Below are positions 9,034-18,315 of a stretch of 64,000 bases of DNA, in pieces; position 1 is the first letter of the stretch, and each line of letters starts with the position of its first letter. The DNA lies in the NCBI RefSeq assembly GCF_016481275.1, contig NZ_JAEMNW010000001.1, positions 1,541,531 to 1,605,530 of the forward strand. Direction: 5' to 3'. The notes under the pieces were generated by a model. It was not told where the DNA came from, searched no databases, and saw nothing but the letters and a program-made list of their open reading frames with translations. A program made the translations under genes and the position numbers. This DNA is from Antrihabitans auranticaus. GTDB lineage: Bacteria > Actinomycetota > Actinomycetes > Mycobacteriales > Mycobacteriaceae.

Positions 9034-9768
9034 GTGGTCAAAAGGGTTGACGCACGTTCATCTCGTTGGTTCGATCACCGCGCGGCGGTACGTGCGGACA
9101 TAGTCGAGGCGGCTTTTCGCGCTTTCGACAAGAATGGCCCAGACGCACACATGGATGACATCGCCAAAGAAGCTGGTGCTACAAAAACCAAGTTATACAG
9201 ACACTTCAACGATAAGCGCGATCTGCATGATGCTGTCGCTCGCCGTGTCAAGGCCTTGCTCTGGGAGGGCGTTCTTGGAAGCATCAATTTCGAGTCGGAC
9301 TCTATCGACGACATTATTCACACGGCGGTTAGTCAGTACGCGCATTTGGTAGATCTCCATCCGAACGTATTTCGCTACCTGATGCGTAGCCATTTCTCCG
9401 ACCGTTCTGGAGGTCCCGACCCTGCTCTGGATGACACCCAGCAACTTGCGACGCTCATCTCCGATCACTTCGCATCGGCACTGCAAAGTTCGGGAGTGAG
9501 CACCAAAGGGATCGACATGACTGTTCGTTCGATTGTCGGCGCCGGTCTCTCGGCCACCGACTGGTGGATCGAGTCTCAGTTCAGTCGCAGCCGAGCCTTG
9601 TCTTTAGACGATTTCATCGGTCAGCTCAGCGTAATTATTTGGGGTATCATCGACGCCACCAGCCGTTCGCGAAACGTCGAGTTCAGGCGCCATTTGCCCC
9701 TAGATTCGTCTAATGTTCGCGTCATAGACGAAACTCGATCCAGTGCGGAACAGCCGGTGATCAAATGA
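9034..9768 (+). CDS. TetR family transcriptional regulator (cassette A)
   Basis: A regulator of about 244 residues has a TetR N-terminal domain: RADIVEAAFRAFDKNG, then HMDDIAKEAGATKTKLYRHFNDKRDLHDAV. Its all-helical C-terminal domain is likely the ligand pocket. GTG at 9034 is preferred because GGAGA lies 4 bases upstream. An in-frame GTG at 8977 would add 19 residues without a clear ribosome binding site. It follows the reductase gene on the same strand and is a natural candidate to control cassette A; this is inferred from position only. Confidence 0.83.
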   Translation: MVKRVDARSSRWFDHRAAVRADIVEAAFRAFDKNGPDAHMDDIAKEAGATKTKLYRHFNDKRDLHDAVARRVKALLWEGVLGSINFESDSIDDIIHTAVSQYAHLVDLHPNVFRYLMRSHFSDRSGGPDPALDDTQQLATLISDHFASALQSSGVSTKGIDMTVRSIVGAGLSATDWWIESQFSRSRALSLDDFIGQLSVIIWGIIDATSRSRNVEFRRHLPLDSSNVRVIDETRSSAEQPVIK

Positions 9769-10239
9769 TTGCATCAAATGCTTTCCCTCGGGCACCGGCA
9801 AGGTCATTAGGTTCGTTCTATGTCGAGACGGCGCCCTTAGTCGGTGCGGCGTCGTAACTATTGCCTCCGGCGTTTTCACCAGTTGCATGGTGCACCAGTT
9901 GCCTGCGGCGTTGCACCCGTGCGGTTCGTCGCGGTCCGGCACCGACGAGCACGTCTCCGCTTCCGGACCGGGCGCAGAATTGTTCTTCACAAGAGGTTTT
10001 CGGGTACGAACCGGTTACCAACGTGGCAGGTCGCAGTAGAGGTGTTGTTCGGCTTCGACCCTTTCGAAGGCTCCCCGAGGGTGGTCAACTCGCGTCACTA
10101 GCCAGGTATCGGAAGTTCGGCACGCGGTTCAGTTTCTATCTGAGTCTGCGGCGCGTTGCGCAGCCTCTCCCCCGTCCACGCCTATGTCGATCCACGCCAA
10201 AACAGACCGGCCGCAAACTGGCTCTTCAGATTTAGCAGG
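9769..10239. other. No recognisable gene
   Basis: This stretch between the TetR gene and the ISL3 relic contains only short frames on both strands with no recognisable domains. Confidence 0.5.
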
Positions 10240-10484
10240 GGCGTAAGTGCCTGGCCCTGGATGGCGCTCGCCGTGATAGGCGGGTGCAGGCCCACCGTAC
10301 CCGGCGACGTTGATTGTCCGGTGTTCTGAACCCGAACGCGATTCGACCGACGTGTTTGACGATGCGGTTGTAGCCCTCGCTGCGTGCGTTGGACAGTCCA
10401 GTCTCGATCGCGAGGATCATCGGTTCCTGCCACGTTTCGATGGTTTCGGCGAGTTTGTGAATCTCGGGCACCGAGCAGGCGGGA
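10232..10484 (-). pseudogene. C-terminal fragment of an ISL3 family transposase
   Basis: The minus-strand translation contains the conserved C-terminal ISL3 block: HKLAETIETW, then SNARSEGYNRIVKHVGR and GFRTPDNQRRRVRWACTR. The N-terminal two thirds are missing because the IS256-type element begins at about 10485. It is therefore a truncated relic, older than that element. Confidence 0.82.
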
Positions 10485-11954
10485 GCAATGATCAATACCT
10501 GTGGATGAGGGTTTTGGGAGTGGCGCACCTTCCCGGAGGATGATCTTCACGGAATCAGGTATTCGATCAAGACCAGCGTTGGCGCGCTGGTTGGGAAGGT
10601 ACGCCCTTGCTCAAGGTAGTTCACGACACCGATTCGTCCAATGGGGACGGCGATGTGCCCGTGCGGTCGTTGCTCGACGAGATCGTTCGCGACGGCACCC
10701 GGCAGATGCTCGCGGCGGCGTTGCAGGCCGAGGTCGCCGCTTACATCGACCAGTTCGCTGATCAGGTCGACGAGAACGGCCACCGTCTGGTGGTTCGAAA
10801 CGGCTCCCACCACCAACGCGACGTACTGACCGCGGCCGGTGCCGTGACGGTGCAGGCGCCGCGAGTCAACGACAAGCGTGTCGATCCGGATTCCGGTGCG
10901 CGGCAACGCTTTGCGTCGGCGATCCTGCCGGCGTGGACACGGAAGTCACCGCAGATGAACGAGGTGCTCCCATTGCTGTACTTGCATGGGCTGTCCACCA
11001 GCGATTTCGGGCCCGCGTTGGAGCAGTTCCTCGGCTCGGGTGCCGGGCTGTCGGCAGCCTCGATTACCCGGCTGACCGCCCAGTGGCAGGACGAAGCGAA
11101 GGCATTCGGGGAGCGCGACCTGTCCGGCACCGACTTCGTGTACCTGTGGGTCGACGGCGTCCACCTCAAGGTTCGGCTCGAGCAAGAAAAGCTCTGCCTG
11201 CTGGTGATGATCGGCGTCCGGGCGGACGGTCGCAAAGAGTTGGTCGCGTTGACCGACGGGTACCGGGAGTCGACCGAGTCGTGGGCGGATCTGCTGCGCA
11301 GCTGCCGGCGCCGCGGCATGGCTGCGCCGGTGTTGGCGGCCGGTGACGGTGCTCTCGGGTTCTGGAAGGCTGTGCGGGAGGTGTTCTCGACGACCCGGGA
11401 GCAGCGGTGCTGGTTCCACAAACAAGCCAATGTACTTGCAGCGCTGCCGAAGTCGGCGCATCCCGGTGCGTTGGCGGCGATGAAGGAGATCTACAACGCC
11501 GAGGACATCAACAAGGCCCCAGCTTGCGGTCAAGGCGTTCGCCCTCGACTACGGCGCGAAGTATCCGAAGGCGGTCGCGAAAATCGTCGACGACGCCGAT
11601 GTGCTGGAGTTCTATCGGTATCCGGCCGAGCATTGGGTGCATTTGCGCACGACGAACCCGATCGAATCGACTTTTGCGACCGTACGATTGCGGACCAAGG
11701 TCACCAAGAGTCCCGGGTCTCGTGCGGCGGGAATTGCCATGTCTTACAAGCTGATCGATGCCGCGCAACTTCGCTGGCGGGCGGTCAACGCACCCCACCT
11801 GGTTGCGCTGGTCCGTACCGGCGCGGTGTTCCACAAGGGCAAGCTGCTCGAACGCCCTTCCGATATCACGCCCGAAGCGTCAACAACCGAGCCGGTAGCG
11901 GCCGGATCGGAGGTTGCTTGAAAGTTCCCGATCCACAGGTATTGACAATATCTC
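10485..11954 (+). mobile_element. IS256-family (Mutator-type) insertion sequence
   Basis: The right end is a 25-bp terminal motif at 11930-11954, found again at three places near 39.6-39.96 kb. The left end is placed at about 10485, where a diverged inverted copy of the motif (CAATACCTGTGGAT core) starts exactly where the ISL3 relic stops. The element therefore seems to have inserted into an ISL3 copy, and on its right it abuts a truncated IS3 fragment. The transposase gene inside is frameshifted. Confidence 0.72.
10607..11921 (+). pseudogene. IS256 family transposase, frameshifted
   Basis: The protein is a Mutator-type transposase. The first frame covers the N-terminus, the catalytic region with VYLWVDGVHLKVR and ALTDGYRESTESW, and QRCWFHKQANVLAALP. 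Near 11517-11520, in a CCCC run, the frame breaks. The rest (FYRYPAEHWVHLRTTNPIESTFATVRLRT and onward) continues in another frame to 11921. Removing one C restores the reading AQLAVKAFALDYGAKYPKA, so a +1 insertion is the simplest cause. As written, the first frame runs on into unrelated sequence. The gene is either inactive or affected by a homopolymer read error. Confidence 0.88.
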
Positions 11955-12158
11955 GCGGGGCTTGGGCGTATTCGTCGATGATCTTGTTTCGGTACTCGTT
12001 GGTGAACGTCCGGCGGGTCGGTTTCGCGGCGGGATCAACCGCCTGGACAGACGAGGTCGTTGTGGTCGGGCTGCTCATGGGATGTCGCTCCAGTCATGCC
12101 CTCAAAGACAGGTTCTCGGGAAGGTCCGAGTGTCTCACCTAAGCCTGCCAGAGAGGGC
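11955..12158 (-). mobile_element. 5' end fragment of an IS3-family element (type 1)
   Basis: This segment is nearly identical to 34322-34526, the 5' end of the complete type-1 IS3 copy. It encodes the first 40 or so residues of OrfA on the minus strand, then stops where the IS256-type element ends. The right boundary, GAGAGGGC at 12151-12158, coincides with the end of the other copy. Confidence 0.85.
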
Positions 12159-12614
12159 ACCGAGATGGGCCGAGTGCTTCCCTGGGCTGTGCCACGTCGT
12201 TATTAGGTCCTATCGGTACTGTTACTGCATCCGTTCTGGATCCGGTTCGTATCGCGGTCAGCACGCGATCAGTTAAGTCGAATAGTGTTGTTCTACACTT
12301 TATTTCGCATGAATTTGGTCAGAATAAAGAGGCGAGAAGGGCGGCTCGTGGGGTTGTGCACGCTCAGGTTTACCGAGATGTGATCGCGCAAATTGCGATA
12401 CATGTAGTAGCGTATACTGGCAGGCTATACCTGCATGAATCGCAGAGGGTGACCTGCCCTCTGCTGCGCAAAGTACAAGCACGGAGCATGGGTGCTCGAA
12501 GGGCGGATTCCAGCGATCGTTGCAACACCTGCCCCATTTGGGTCGGATGTTCGATCTCCGCAAGGTCCGTACTCAGAGGGTCCAGCGCATTAACACCACC
12601 CAAAGGAGGACGGC
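12159..12614. promoter_or_regulatory. Upstream region of the metal-dependent hydrolase gene
   Basis: No gene is recognisable. A TATACT hexamer at 12413-12418 lies in a relatively AT-rich patch and could be a -10 element, but I see no well-spaced -35. The Shine-Dalgarno AAAGGAGG lies just before the ATG at 12615. Confidence 0.35.
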
Positions 12615-13481
12615 ATGACCGCAAATCAGGAACAGGTACGGACCGCGCCGATCGACCGTGTCAAGCCGCGACGGATCAAGTTCGAATTCGGTGAACCGAC
12701 GCCGATGGTGCGGCACTTCGCGAACAACGACCTGGTGTTCAGTCATCTCATCGCCACGCTGTCGATGTCGTTTCCTGTCGGTGAAGAGTTGTTCATCCGG
12801 TCGGTTCGCCGGTACAGCGACCAGATCGCTGATCCCGTGCTGCGGCAGCAGATTCGAGGCTTCATCGGTCAGGAAATGTCGCACGGGCAAGAACACCGTC
12901 GACTCAACGACAAGCTCGTGGAAATCGGGTACAGCACCAGGACGGTGGACACAATCCTCAAGGGCGTAGAGCGCTTAGAAGGATGGTTGCCAAAGCGTGG
13001 ACCGTTGGCGATGACCGCGGCGGCGGAGCACTTCACGGCAGTCCTCGCGGAGCGAATCCTGTCCAGTCAGGAGGTGCAGGACATGGCCCACGATCCGGAG
13101 GTCAAGAACCTGCTGATGTGGCATGCGCTCGAGGAGGTCGAGCACAAGGCTGTGGCGTTCGACGTGTACAAAGCCGTCGGCGGCCGCGAATGGTCGCGAA
13201 TCATGACGATGGTGACGATGTTCGGCGTCGCGTTCCCGCTCATCGCTGCAGCAACGCTGGTTTCGGTGGTTCAGGATCCGAAGGGGCGCAATCCGGTGCG
13301 AATTGCTCGTGGAACTGTGGCGACGCTGCGGGGGCCGCTCTTCAAGGGGATGACGCCACTCCTGTTGCGCTATATGAAGCCGGGCTTCCACCCCTCCGAC
13401 ATCGACAACGAGGCGCTTCTCGAGTACTGGCGCGCTGAATTGTTCGGTACCGAGGGCACCCTCGTCGACCATCTCACATAG
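12615..13481 (+). CDS. Predicted metal-dependent hydrolase (PF10118 family, ferritin-like diiron)
   Basis: The 288-residue protein matches the actinobacterial 'metal-dependent hydrolase' family. It has carboxylate and histidine clusters typical of a helical diiron fold: Glu57/Glu58 in PVGEELF, Glu87-x2-His90 and His94 in GQEMSHGQEH, and an ALEEVEHK motif near residues 171-178. A hydrophobic segment near 200-220 may associate with membranes. The biochemical role of the family is not settled; members often lie beside BVMO, P450 and SDR genes in lipid or hydrocarbon clusters. A strong AAAGGAGG ribosome binding site precedes the ATG. It is the only intact non-IS gene in a 10-kb IS-rich stretch, so it may be a stranded part of cassette A or B. 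Confidence 0.82.
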   Translation: MTANQEQVRTAPIDRVKPRRIKFEFGEPTPMVRHFANNDLVFSHLIATLSMSFPVGEELFIRSVRRYSDQIADPVLRQQIRGFIGQEMSHGQEHRRLNDKLVEIGYSTRTVDTILKGVERLEGWLPKRGPLAMTAAAEHFTAVLAERILSSQEVQDMAHDPEVKNLLMWHALEEVEHKAVAFDVYKAVGGREWSRIMTMVTMFGVAFPLIAAATLVSVVQDPKGRNPVRIARGTVATLRGPLFKGMTPLLLRYMKPGFHPSDIDNEALLEYWRAELFGTEGTLVDHLT

Positions 13482-13511
13482 AGGGGATGGGCTTTGGATT
13501 CGATTAGCCGC

Positions 13512-13580
13512 CTGCGGAATGGAATCGGCCTAAAGTCGAAATGATCGGTTCGGCCGCATGGCAGACGCGCGTCAACGCCC
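13512..13580 (+). pseudogene. Fragment of an alpha/beta hydrolase gene
   Basis: One plus-strand frame reads EWNRPKVEMIGSAAWQTRVNA. This matches residues about 43-63 of the esterase at 20004-21143 (KWNRPHVEMIGPAAWQTRVNA), after which similarity ends abruptly. It is a roughly 70-bp remnant of a related esterase gene, joined directly to the broken end of an oppositely oriented stress protein gene. Confidence 0.75.
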
Positions 13581-13777
13581 TCTCCGCGAACTTGGTACAC
13601 TTCGTCTTTCAAAACGTTCTCCGCCGCTGCAGCGACCGTGGCATCGTTCGGGAAATAGGCGCACGCCACAACCAGCTCGGCGTCGGCATCACCTGCAATC
13701 GCACCAGCCTTGTCCACGGCCTTCAGCGATGATTCAGATCCGTCGGTCCCGACGATAATCGTGCGATAGGCAGTCAT
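13580..13777 (-). pseudogene. Universal stress protein (UspA domain), 3' truncated
   Basis: The ATG at 13777 starts a typical UspA domain: YRTIIVGTDGSESSLKAVDKA, then AELVVACAY and ENVLKDEVYQVRGEG. Similarity stops after about 67 residues, where the frame runs antisense into the esterase fragment. The ATP-binding G-2x-G-9x-G(S/T) region of a full Usp is missing, so the product is not expected to work. It appears to be a rearrangement scar. Confidence 0.8.
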
Positions 13778-13855
13778 GCTTCCTTCATAGGGTGTTGGTC
13801 GCAGGTTCGGTACACCCAACGGGTCGGGTGGGGCGAGCCGCCGTAGTCCGAGGCC

Positions 13856-15072
13856 GGAATTAGTCAAGTCAAGTGAGACAGTGAAGGTCAGTTCATCTGT
13901 GGTTGGGTAACGGGTTCGTTGATGAAGAAGACGGCTGGCATTTTCGGTGGTGTCGGTCGGCGAGAGAACCGTGCCGGGTTCGCCTGGTAGGCGGCGGTCA
14001 AAGTGATCTGACGGGCCTCGTCGACCGCGTCCGAGGTGCCGAAGTGGACCGAAGCTGGTGTGTGCCAGCCAATGCCGGAATGACGGTGAATGTGGTTGTA
14101 TTCGTTGAAGAATCCTTCCAAGAATTGGCGCGCATCAGCCAGTGAGGCAAAGGCTTTCGGGAAATCGTGCAGATACTTGAGAGTCTTGAATTGCGACTCC
14201 GAGAAGGGATTATCATTCGAAACTCGTGGTCGCGAGTGCGACCTCGTGATCCCGAGGTTGTTCAGCAACGCCGACACCGGACCCGAGGTCATGGACGTGC
14301 CGCGATCGGCGTGCACCGTATGCGGGACAGCACCATTGCAGGTGATCGCTTCGTCGATGAAATCCTTTGCCAGATCAGCGCTTTCGTGAGCTGCCACGAT
14401 CCACGCCGGGTTGTAACGGGAGTAGATGTCGATCAACGCGTACAGGTGAAACCAGACGCCTTTGCTGGGGCCGCGGAGTTTGGTGATGTCCCACGTCCAA
14501 ACCTGCGAGGGCCCGTCGGCGAGAAGTTCGGGTTTGACCTTCGCCGGATGAGTTGCCAACCGGCGCCGTTCCCGGCTCTGACCTGCGGCGGACGCGATGC
14601 GGTACATGCTCGACATCGAGCACCAGTAGTTCCCTTCATCGAGTTCGCGGGCCCAGATCTGGCAGATCGCCAGGTCCGCGTACGCAGCGGTGTTGATGAC
14701 GGTGAGCACGTGCGCTCGTTCGGCGGCGGTGAGTGCCTGACCGTTGTCCGGGACGGTCCTGGGCCTCTTCGGGCCGAGAACGGGTGGCTGCTGGTGGCGG
14801 TAGTGGGTGGCTCGTGATCGCCCGATCAGCTGACACGACCGGCGGATCGGGATCGATGCCTCCTGCAACTCGGCGAACGTGCTGCTCAGGGCTTCTTCGG
14901 TGACGTCGATGTGCCCGTGCTCTCGGAGACCGATTCCAAGAGCACGTGCAGTTTTCCCATGATCTCGAGCACCAGACGAACCGCCTTCTCACGAACCTCG
15001 GCTGAATAAATCTTCGACATGAGCAGTCACCTTTCCAATTGGGAAGGTGTGCATCAAAGCCGGGATGGTTCA
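13856..15072 (-). mobile_element. Chimeric IS3 element (type 1 joined to type 2 end)
   Basis: From 13856 to about 14970 the sequence is nearly identical to the 3' and central parts of the type-1 IS3 element at 31643-34526. From about 14964 to 15072 it is instead identical to the 5' end of the type-2 IS3 element (32411-33767). The switch falls on CTCGAGC, a 7-base string present in both parents (34111-34117 and 33659-33665). The result keeps an intact type-1 OrfB but has lost most of OrfA. Confidence 0.87.
13888..14868 (-). CDS. IS3 family transposase OrfB (type 1)
   Basis: This 326-residue IS3 OrfB has an N-terminal HTH_21-like region and an rve integrase core. The DDE residues lie in WTWDITKLRG, HADRGTSMTS and NPFSESQFKTLK. 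It is uninterrupted here, unlike the copy at 31675-34015. OrfA, which is normally required through programmed frameshifting to make the full transposase, is mostly missing upstream, so activity is doubtful. Confidence 0.9.
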   Translation of the reverse strand: MQEASIPIRRSCQLIGRSRATHYRHQQPPVLGPKRPRTVPDNGQALTAAERAHVLTVINTAAYADLAICQIWARELDEGNYWCSMSSMYRIASAAGQSRERRRLATHPAKVKPELLADGPSQVWTWDITKLRGPSKGVWFHLYALIDIYSRYNPAWIVAAHESADLAKDFIDEAITCNGAVPHTVHADRGTSMTSGPVSALLNNLGITRSHSRPRVSNDNPFSESQFKTLKYLHDFPKAFASLADARQFLEGFFNEYNHIHRHSGIGWHTPASVHFGTSDAVDEARQITLTAAYQANPARFSRRPTPPKMPAVFFINEPVTQPQMN

Positions 15073-15282
15073 CTCCATCACATCCGTCGTCGATACCCGT
15101 GCCGGCTCCTTGCCGACGACCGAGAAGAACACCTTCAGGTCGTACGCCGTCGCCAGCACCGTGTTCGGTCGCGAGCGTGCCGCGACAAACCGCAGGTAGT
15201 CGTCGAGCAGCGGGTCACCCAGGCTGGCCCGGACCTGACCGTCCGGACCAGACGAACGCACCAAGCACGGTGTCCACAACAT
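15073..15282 (-). pseudogene. N-terminal fragment of a tyrosine recombinase
   Basis: The ATG at 15282 begins a SAM-like core-binding domain of the phage-integrase type: DPLLDDYLRFVAARSRPNTVLATAYDLKVFFSVV. The frame is cut at 15073 by the end of a type-2 IS3 sequence. The catalytic R-H-R-Y domain is absent. It is a different protein from the recombinase split at 31341 and 37581. Confidence 0.75.
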
Positions 15283-15349
15283 CGGCGCTTCCCGTCGCGG
15301 GTTGCGCCTATTCTCACGCCGTCTCGGCTCAAACCGTGGTATCGACACC

Positions 15350-15993
15350 CACATAACCACCGAAGAATTCCCATGCCGCCTCGCAGCCGGCGATCACCGC
15401 CGCCAACGTCTGCGAATAGGACAGCCAGACGAACATGTGCCGGCTGTAGACGGCGGTGAAGATCAACGCGTGCACCTTCCGAGCCCGCCCATCCTCCGGG
15501 TCGGTGAGCATCCCAAGTACCCGAAGTCGATCTGGCATTCGATGCCCGGGTCACCGTCGGCGACCCGCACGGTGAGGTTCCTGCTGCCGAAACCGCAACG
15601 CTCCGTGGCGAATCGGTGCAACGTCCGATACGGCACGACACATCCCTGCCGGGTGAGGAGCACCTCGATCTTGGTGATCGTCAACGGTGGGTGCTCCCCG
15701 TTACCGGCGACCCAGTCGGTGATCTGCTGCTCATGAGCCAGCAGTTGATCCCACGCCGCACCGTGCCCGTGCGGACGATCCGGCCGGACCGCTTCGACCA
15801 CCGCCCCGACCAGGTCGTCGTCGATCGCCGAGGCATCTGCCGTTCGTTCCAATCCGGCAGTTTGGGCTGCCTCGACATACCGCCGGGCTGTGTTGCGGTC
15901 CACCCCGGCATGCTCGGCGATCGTGCGCAGACCGGGCGCCGGCAAACCGGCCGTGCCGAGCCACAACCGCAGTACTTCTCTGATCTCGTTCAC
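15350..15993 (-). pseudogene. istA: IS21-type IstA relic, frameshifted and truncated
   Basis: From a GTG at 15993 (GGGAGGTCA just upstream) the frame reads an IstA N-terminus with a helix-turn-helix (NEIREVLRLWL, GVDRNTARRYVEAA), followed by the start of the catalytic core at CQIDFGYLG. Near 15530 the frame shifts, and the core continues as LTDPEDGRARKVHALIFTAVYSRHMF to about 15350, where unrelated sequence begins. Most of the catalytic domain and all of IstB are lost. Confidence 0.8.
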
Positions 15994-16145
15994 ACTGACC
16001 TCCCGAAAAGCCATGCCCGCCGCCCTCCATGATCACTGACCTGTCACGAACGATCGAACGAGCAAACGGGCTCTTGCTGACGACGGTCCAAAAGTAGACC
16101 AATAACGACGGTCGAAAAGCAGACCACCCAACCACGATCGGATGG

Positions 16146-17387
16146 GTGATCTCTTTGGAAGACTGGGCGTTGATCCGGCACTTGCATCACGGCGAGAAGT
16201 TGTCGCAGCGGGCTATCGCAACGAAGCTCGGGGTCGCGCGTGTCACGGTGGCTGCCGCGTTGGCGAGTGAGTCGCCGCCGAAGTATCACCGGCCGCCGGT
16301 CGATTCGGCGATCAATGCAGCGGAGCCGAAGATCCGTGCCTTGCTTGCGGCGTATCCGACGATGCCTGCGACGGTGATCGCGGAGCGTATCGGTTGGGTC
16401 GGGTCGATCACGTGGCTGCGGGAACGGGTCCGCGCTTTGCGACCGGAGTATGCGCCGGCCGATCCCGCCGACCGGCTCGATCATCAGCCGGGTCGGGCGG
16501 TGCAGTGCGATCTGTGGTTCCCGCCCGCCAAGATTCCGCTTGGACTCGGGCAGGTCGGTTGCCCTCCGGTACTGGTGATGGTGGCCGCGTTCTCGAGGTT
16601 CATCACCGCGACGATGCTGCCCTCACGCGTCACGATGGACCTCGTCGCCGGGATGTGGCAGCTGCTGTCGAACCAGCTCGGTGCTGTTCCTCACGAGTTG
16701 TGGTGGGACAACGAGACCGGCATCGGTCGCCGTGGCCGGTTGACCGATCCGGTCACCGCGTTCACGGGCACGCTGGCGACGAAGATCGTGCAACTCAAAC
16801 CGTATGACCCGGAATCGAAGGGTGTGGTCGAGCGGGCGAATCAATATCTCGAGACGTCGTTCATGCCCGGCCGGGCCTTCACCTCACCGACCGACTTCAA
16901 CACCCAACTCGCGGAGTGGTTGCCGATCGCGAACAACCGCACCGTACGCCGGATCGGCGGACGCCCAACCGATTTGGTTAGCACCGACACGAGAGCGATG
17001 TTGGCGTTGCCGCCCATGCCACCTCAAACCACGACCGTGACCCAGCAACGGCTGCCACGCGACTACTACGTGCGCGCGGCCGGCAACGACTACTCGGTCG
17101 ACCCGTCGGCGATCGGGCAGATGGTCGACGTTCATGTCGGCCTGGCCGACATCACCGTGACTCGCGCCGGACACCGGGTTGCCCGCCATGACCGGTTGTG
17201 GGCGACCGGGCTGACCCTGACCGACCCGGCGCATGTCGACACCGCAGCCCGATTGCGACGCCAATTCCAGCAAACCCGAACAGACACCGACACCGCCCAT
17301 CCGGTCCGCGACCTCGGTGACTACGACCGCGCCTTCGGCGTCGATTTCGATAGTGCCGGTACTGGTTTCGAGGGTGAGGTTGCCTGA
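16146..17387 (+). CDS. istA: IS21 family transposase IstA
   Basis: The 413-residue transposase has an N-terminal helix-turn-helix (LSQRAIATKLGVARVTVAAAL) and an rve catalytic core with QCDLWF, LWWDNETGIG and the acidic residue in PYDPESKGVVERAN. A C-terminal beta-barrel region near DYYVRAAGNDYSVDP follows. The start is GTG at 16146. Its stop overlaps the istB start, the usual arrangement for coupled translation. Confidence 0.93.
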   Translation: MISLEDWALIRHLHHGEKLSQRAIATKLGVARVTVAAALASESPPKYHRPPVDSAINAAEPKIRALLAAYPTMPATVIAERIGWVGSITWLRERVRALRPEYAPADPADRLDHQPGRAVQCDLWFPPAKIPLGLGQVGCPPVLVMVAAFSRFITATMLPSRVTMDLVAGMWQLLSNQLGAVPHELWWDNETGIGRRGRLTDPVTAFTGTLATKIVQLKPYDPESKGVVERANQYLETSFMPGRAFTSPTDFNTQLAEWLPIANNRTVRRIGGRPTDLVSTDTRAMLALPPMPPQTTTVTQQRLPRDYYVRAAGNDYSVDPSAIGQMVDVHVGLADITVTRAGHRVARHDRLWATGLTLTDPAHVDTAARLRRQFQQTRTDTDTAHPVRDLGDYDRAFGVDFDSAGTGFEGEVA

Positions 17388-18172
17388 TGAGCACCGAAGA
17401 GCCGACCAAGCTGATCGAACACTACGCACATGCGTTGAAAGCGCCGCGGATTCGAGAGTCCGCTGCTCGGCTGGCAGACCAAGCCCGCGAAGGCAATTGG
17501 ACCCACGAGGAATACCTCGCTGCGGTCCTCTCACGCGAGGTCGCCGCCCGCGAATCCTCCGGTGCCCAGATACGGATCCGCTCGGCTGGATTCCCGAACC
17601 GGAAATCGTTGGAGGAATTCAACTTCGACCATCAACCCACACTCGGTCGGGACGTGATCGCGCACCTCGGAACCGGGGCGTTTCTGACCACGGCCCGTAA
17701 CGTCGTCTTGCTCGGCCCGCCCGGAACCGGCAAAACACACCTCGCGATCGGCCTCGCGATCAAAGCGGCTCAAACCGGACATCGCGTCGCATTCGCCACC
17801 GCAGTCGACTGGGTCGCAAGACTCAAAGCGGCCCACACCGCCGGGAAACTACCGGCCGAACTGGTCAAACTCCGTCGCATCGGGCTGATCGTTGTCGATG
17901 AAGTTGGATACATCCCTTTCGAACAAGACGCCGCGAACCTGTTCTTCCAACTGGTGTCCAGCCGCTACGAACATGCCTCGCTCATCCTGACCTCCAACCT
18001 TCCCTTTGCCCGCTGGGGCGACGTATTCGGCGACCAGGTCGTCGCCGCCGCAATGATCGACCGCATCGTCCACCACGCCGAAGTACTCACCCTCAAAGGT
18101 TCGAGCTATCGCCTCAAAGACACCGGAATCGACACATTGCCCTCAGCCCGCGCCGACAACGCGGCACAATAA
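17387..18172 (+). CDS. istB: IS21 helper ATPase IstB
   Basis: The 261-residue AAA+ ATPase has Walker A GPPGTGKTH near residue 108, Walker B LIVVDEVGYIP near 166 and sensor-1 LTSNLPF near 204. It assists IstA in target selection. It overlaps istA by one base at TGATG and ends just before the right inverted repeat. Confidence 0.94.
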   Translation: MSTEEPTKLIEHYAHALKAPRIRESAARLADQAREGNWTHEEYLAAVLSREVAARESSGAQIRIRSAGFPNRKSLEEFNFDHQPTLGRDVIAHLGTGAFLTTARNVVLLGPPGTGKTHLAIGLAIKAAQTGHRVAFATAVDWVARLKAAHTAGKLPAELVKLRRIGLIVVDEVGYIPFEQDAANLFFQLVSSRYEHASLILTSNLPFARWGDVFGDQVVAAAMIDRIVHHAEVLTLKGSSYRLKDTGIDTLPSARADNAAQ

Positions 18173-18315
18173 CTACACCACCGTGGTCTGCTTTTCGACC
18201 ATCGAAACTGGTCTACTTTTGGACCGTCGTTGGCAGCTCTTCTCCATGAACCTGGGATTGGTGGGGAAACTTCCTGGGCGACTTGCCGGGTGAAATGACC
18301 TGATCGGGGGCCTGG

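Larger units (their letters stand above)
16075..18235 (+). mobile_element. Intact IS21-family insertion sequence
   Basis: Long inverted repeats with two internal blocks lie at 16075-16127 and about 18185-18235, with cores CGACGGTCCAAAAGTAGACC and GGTCGAAAAGCAGACCAC. The ends start TGC and finish GCA. The 5-bp repeat GCTCT flanks the element at 16070-16074 and 18236-18240, within the 4-8 bp range of IS21. Both istA and istB are intact, making this one of the best candidates for a still mobile element here. Confidence 0.93.
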
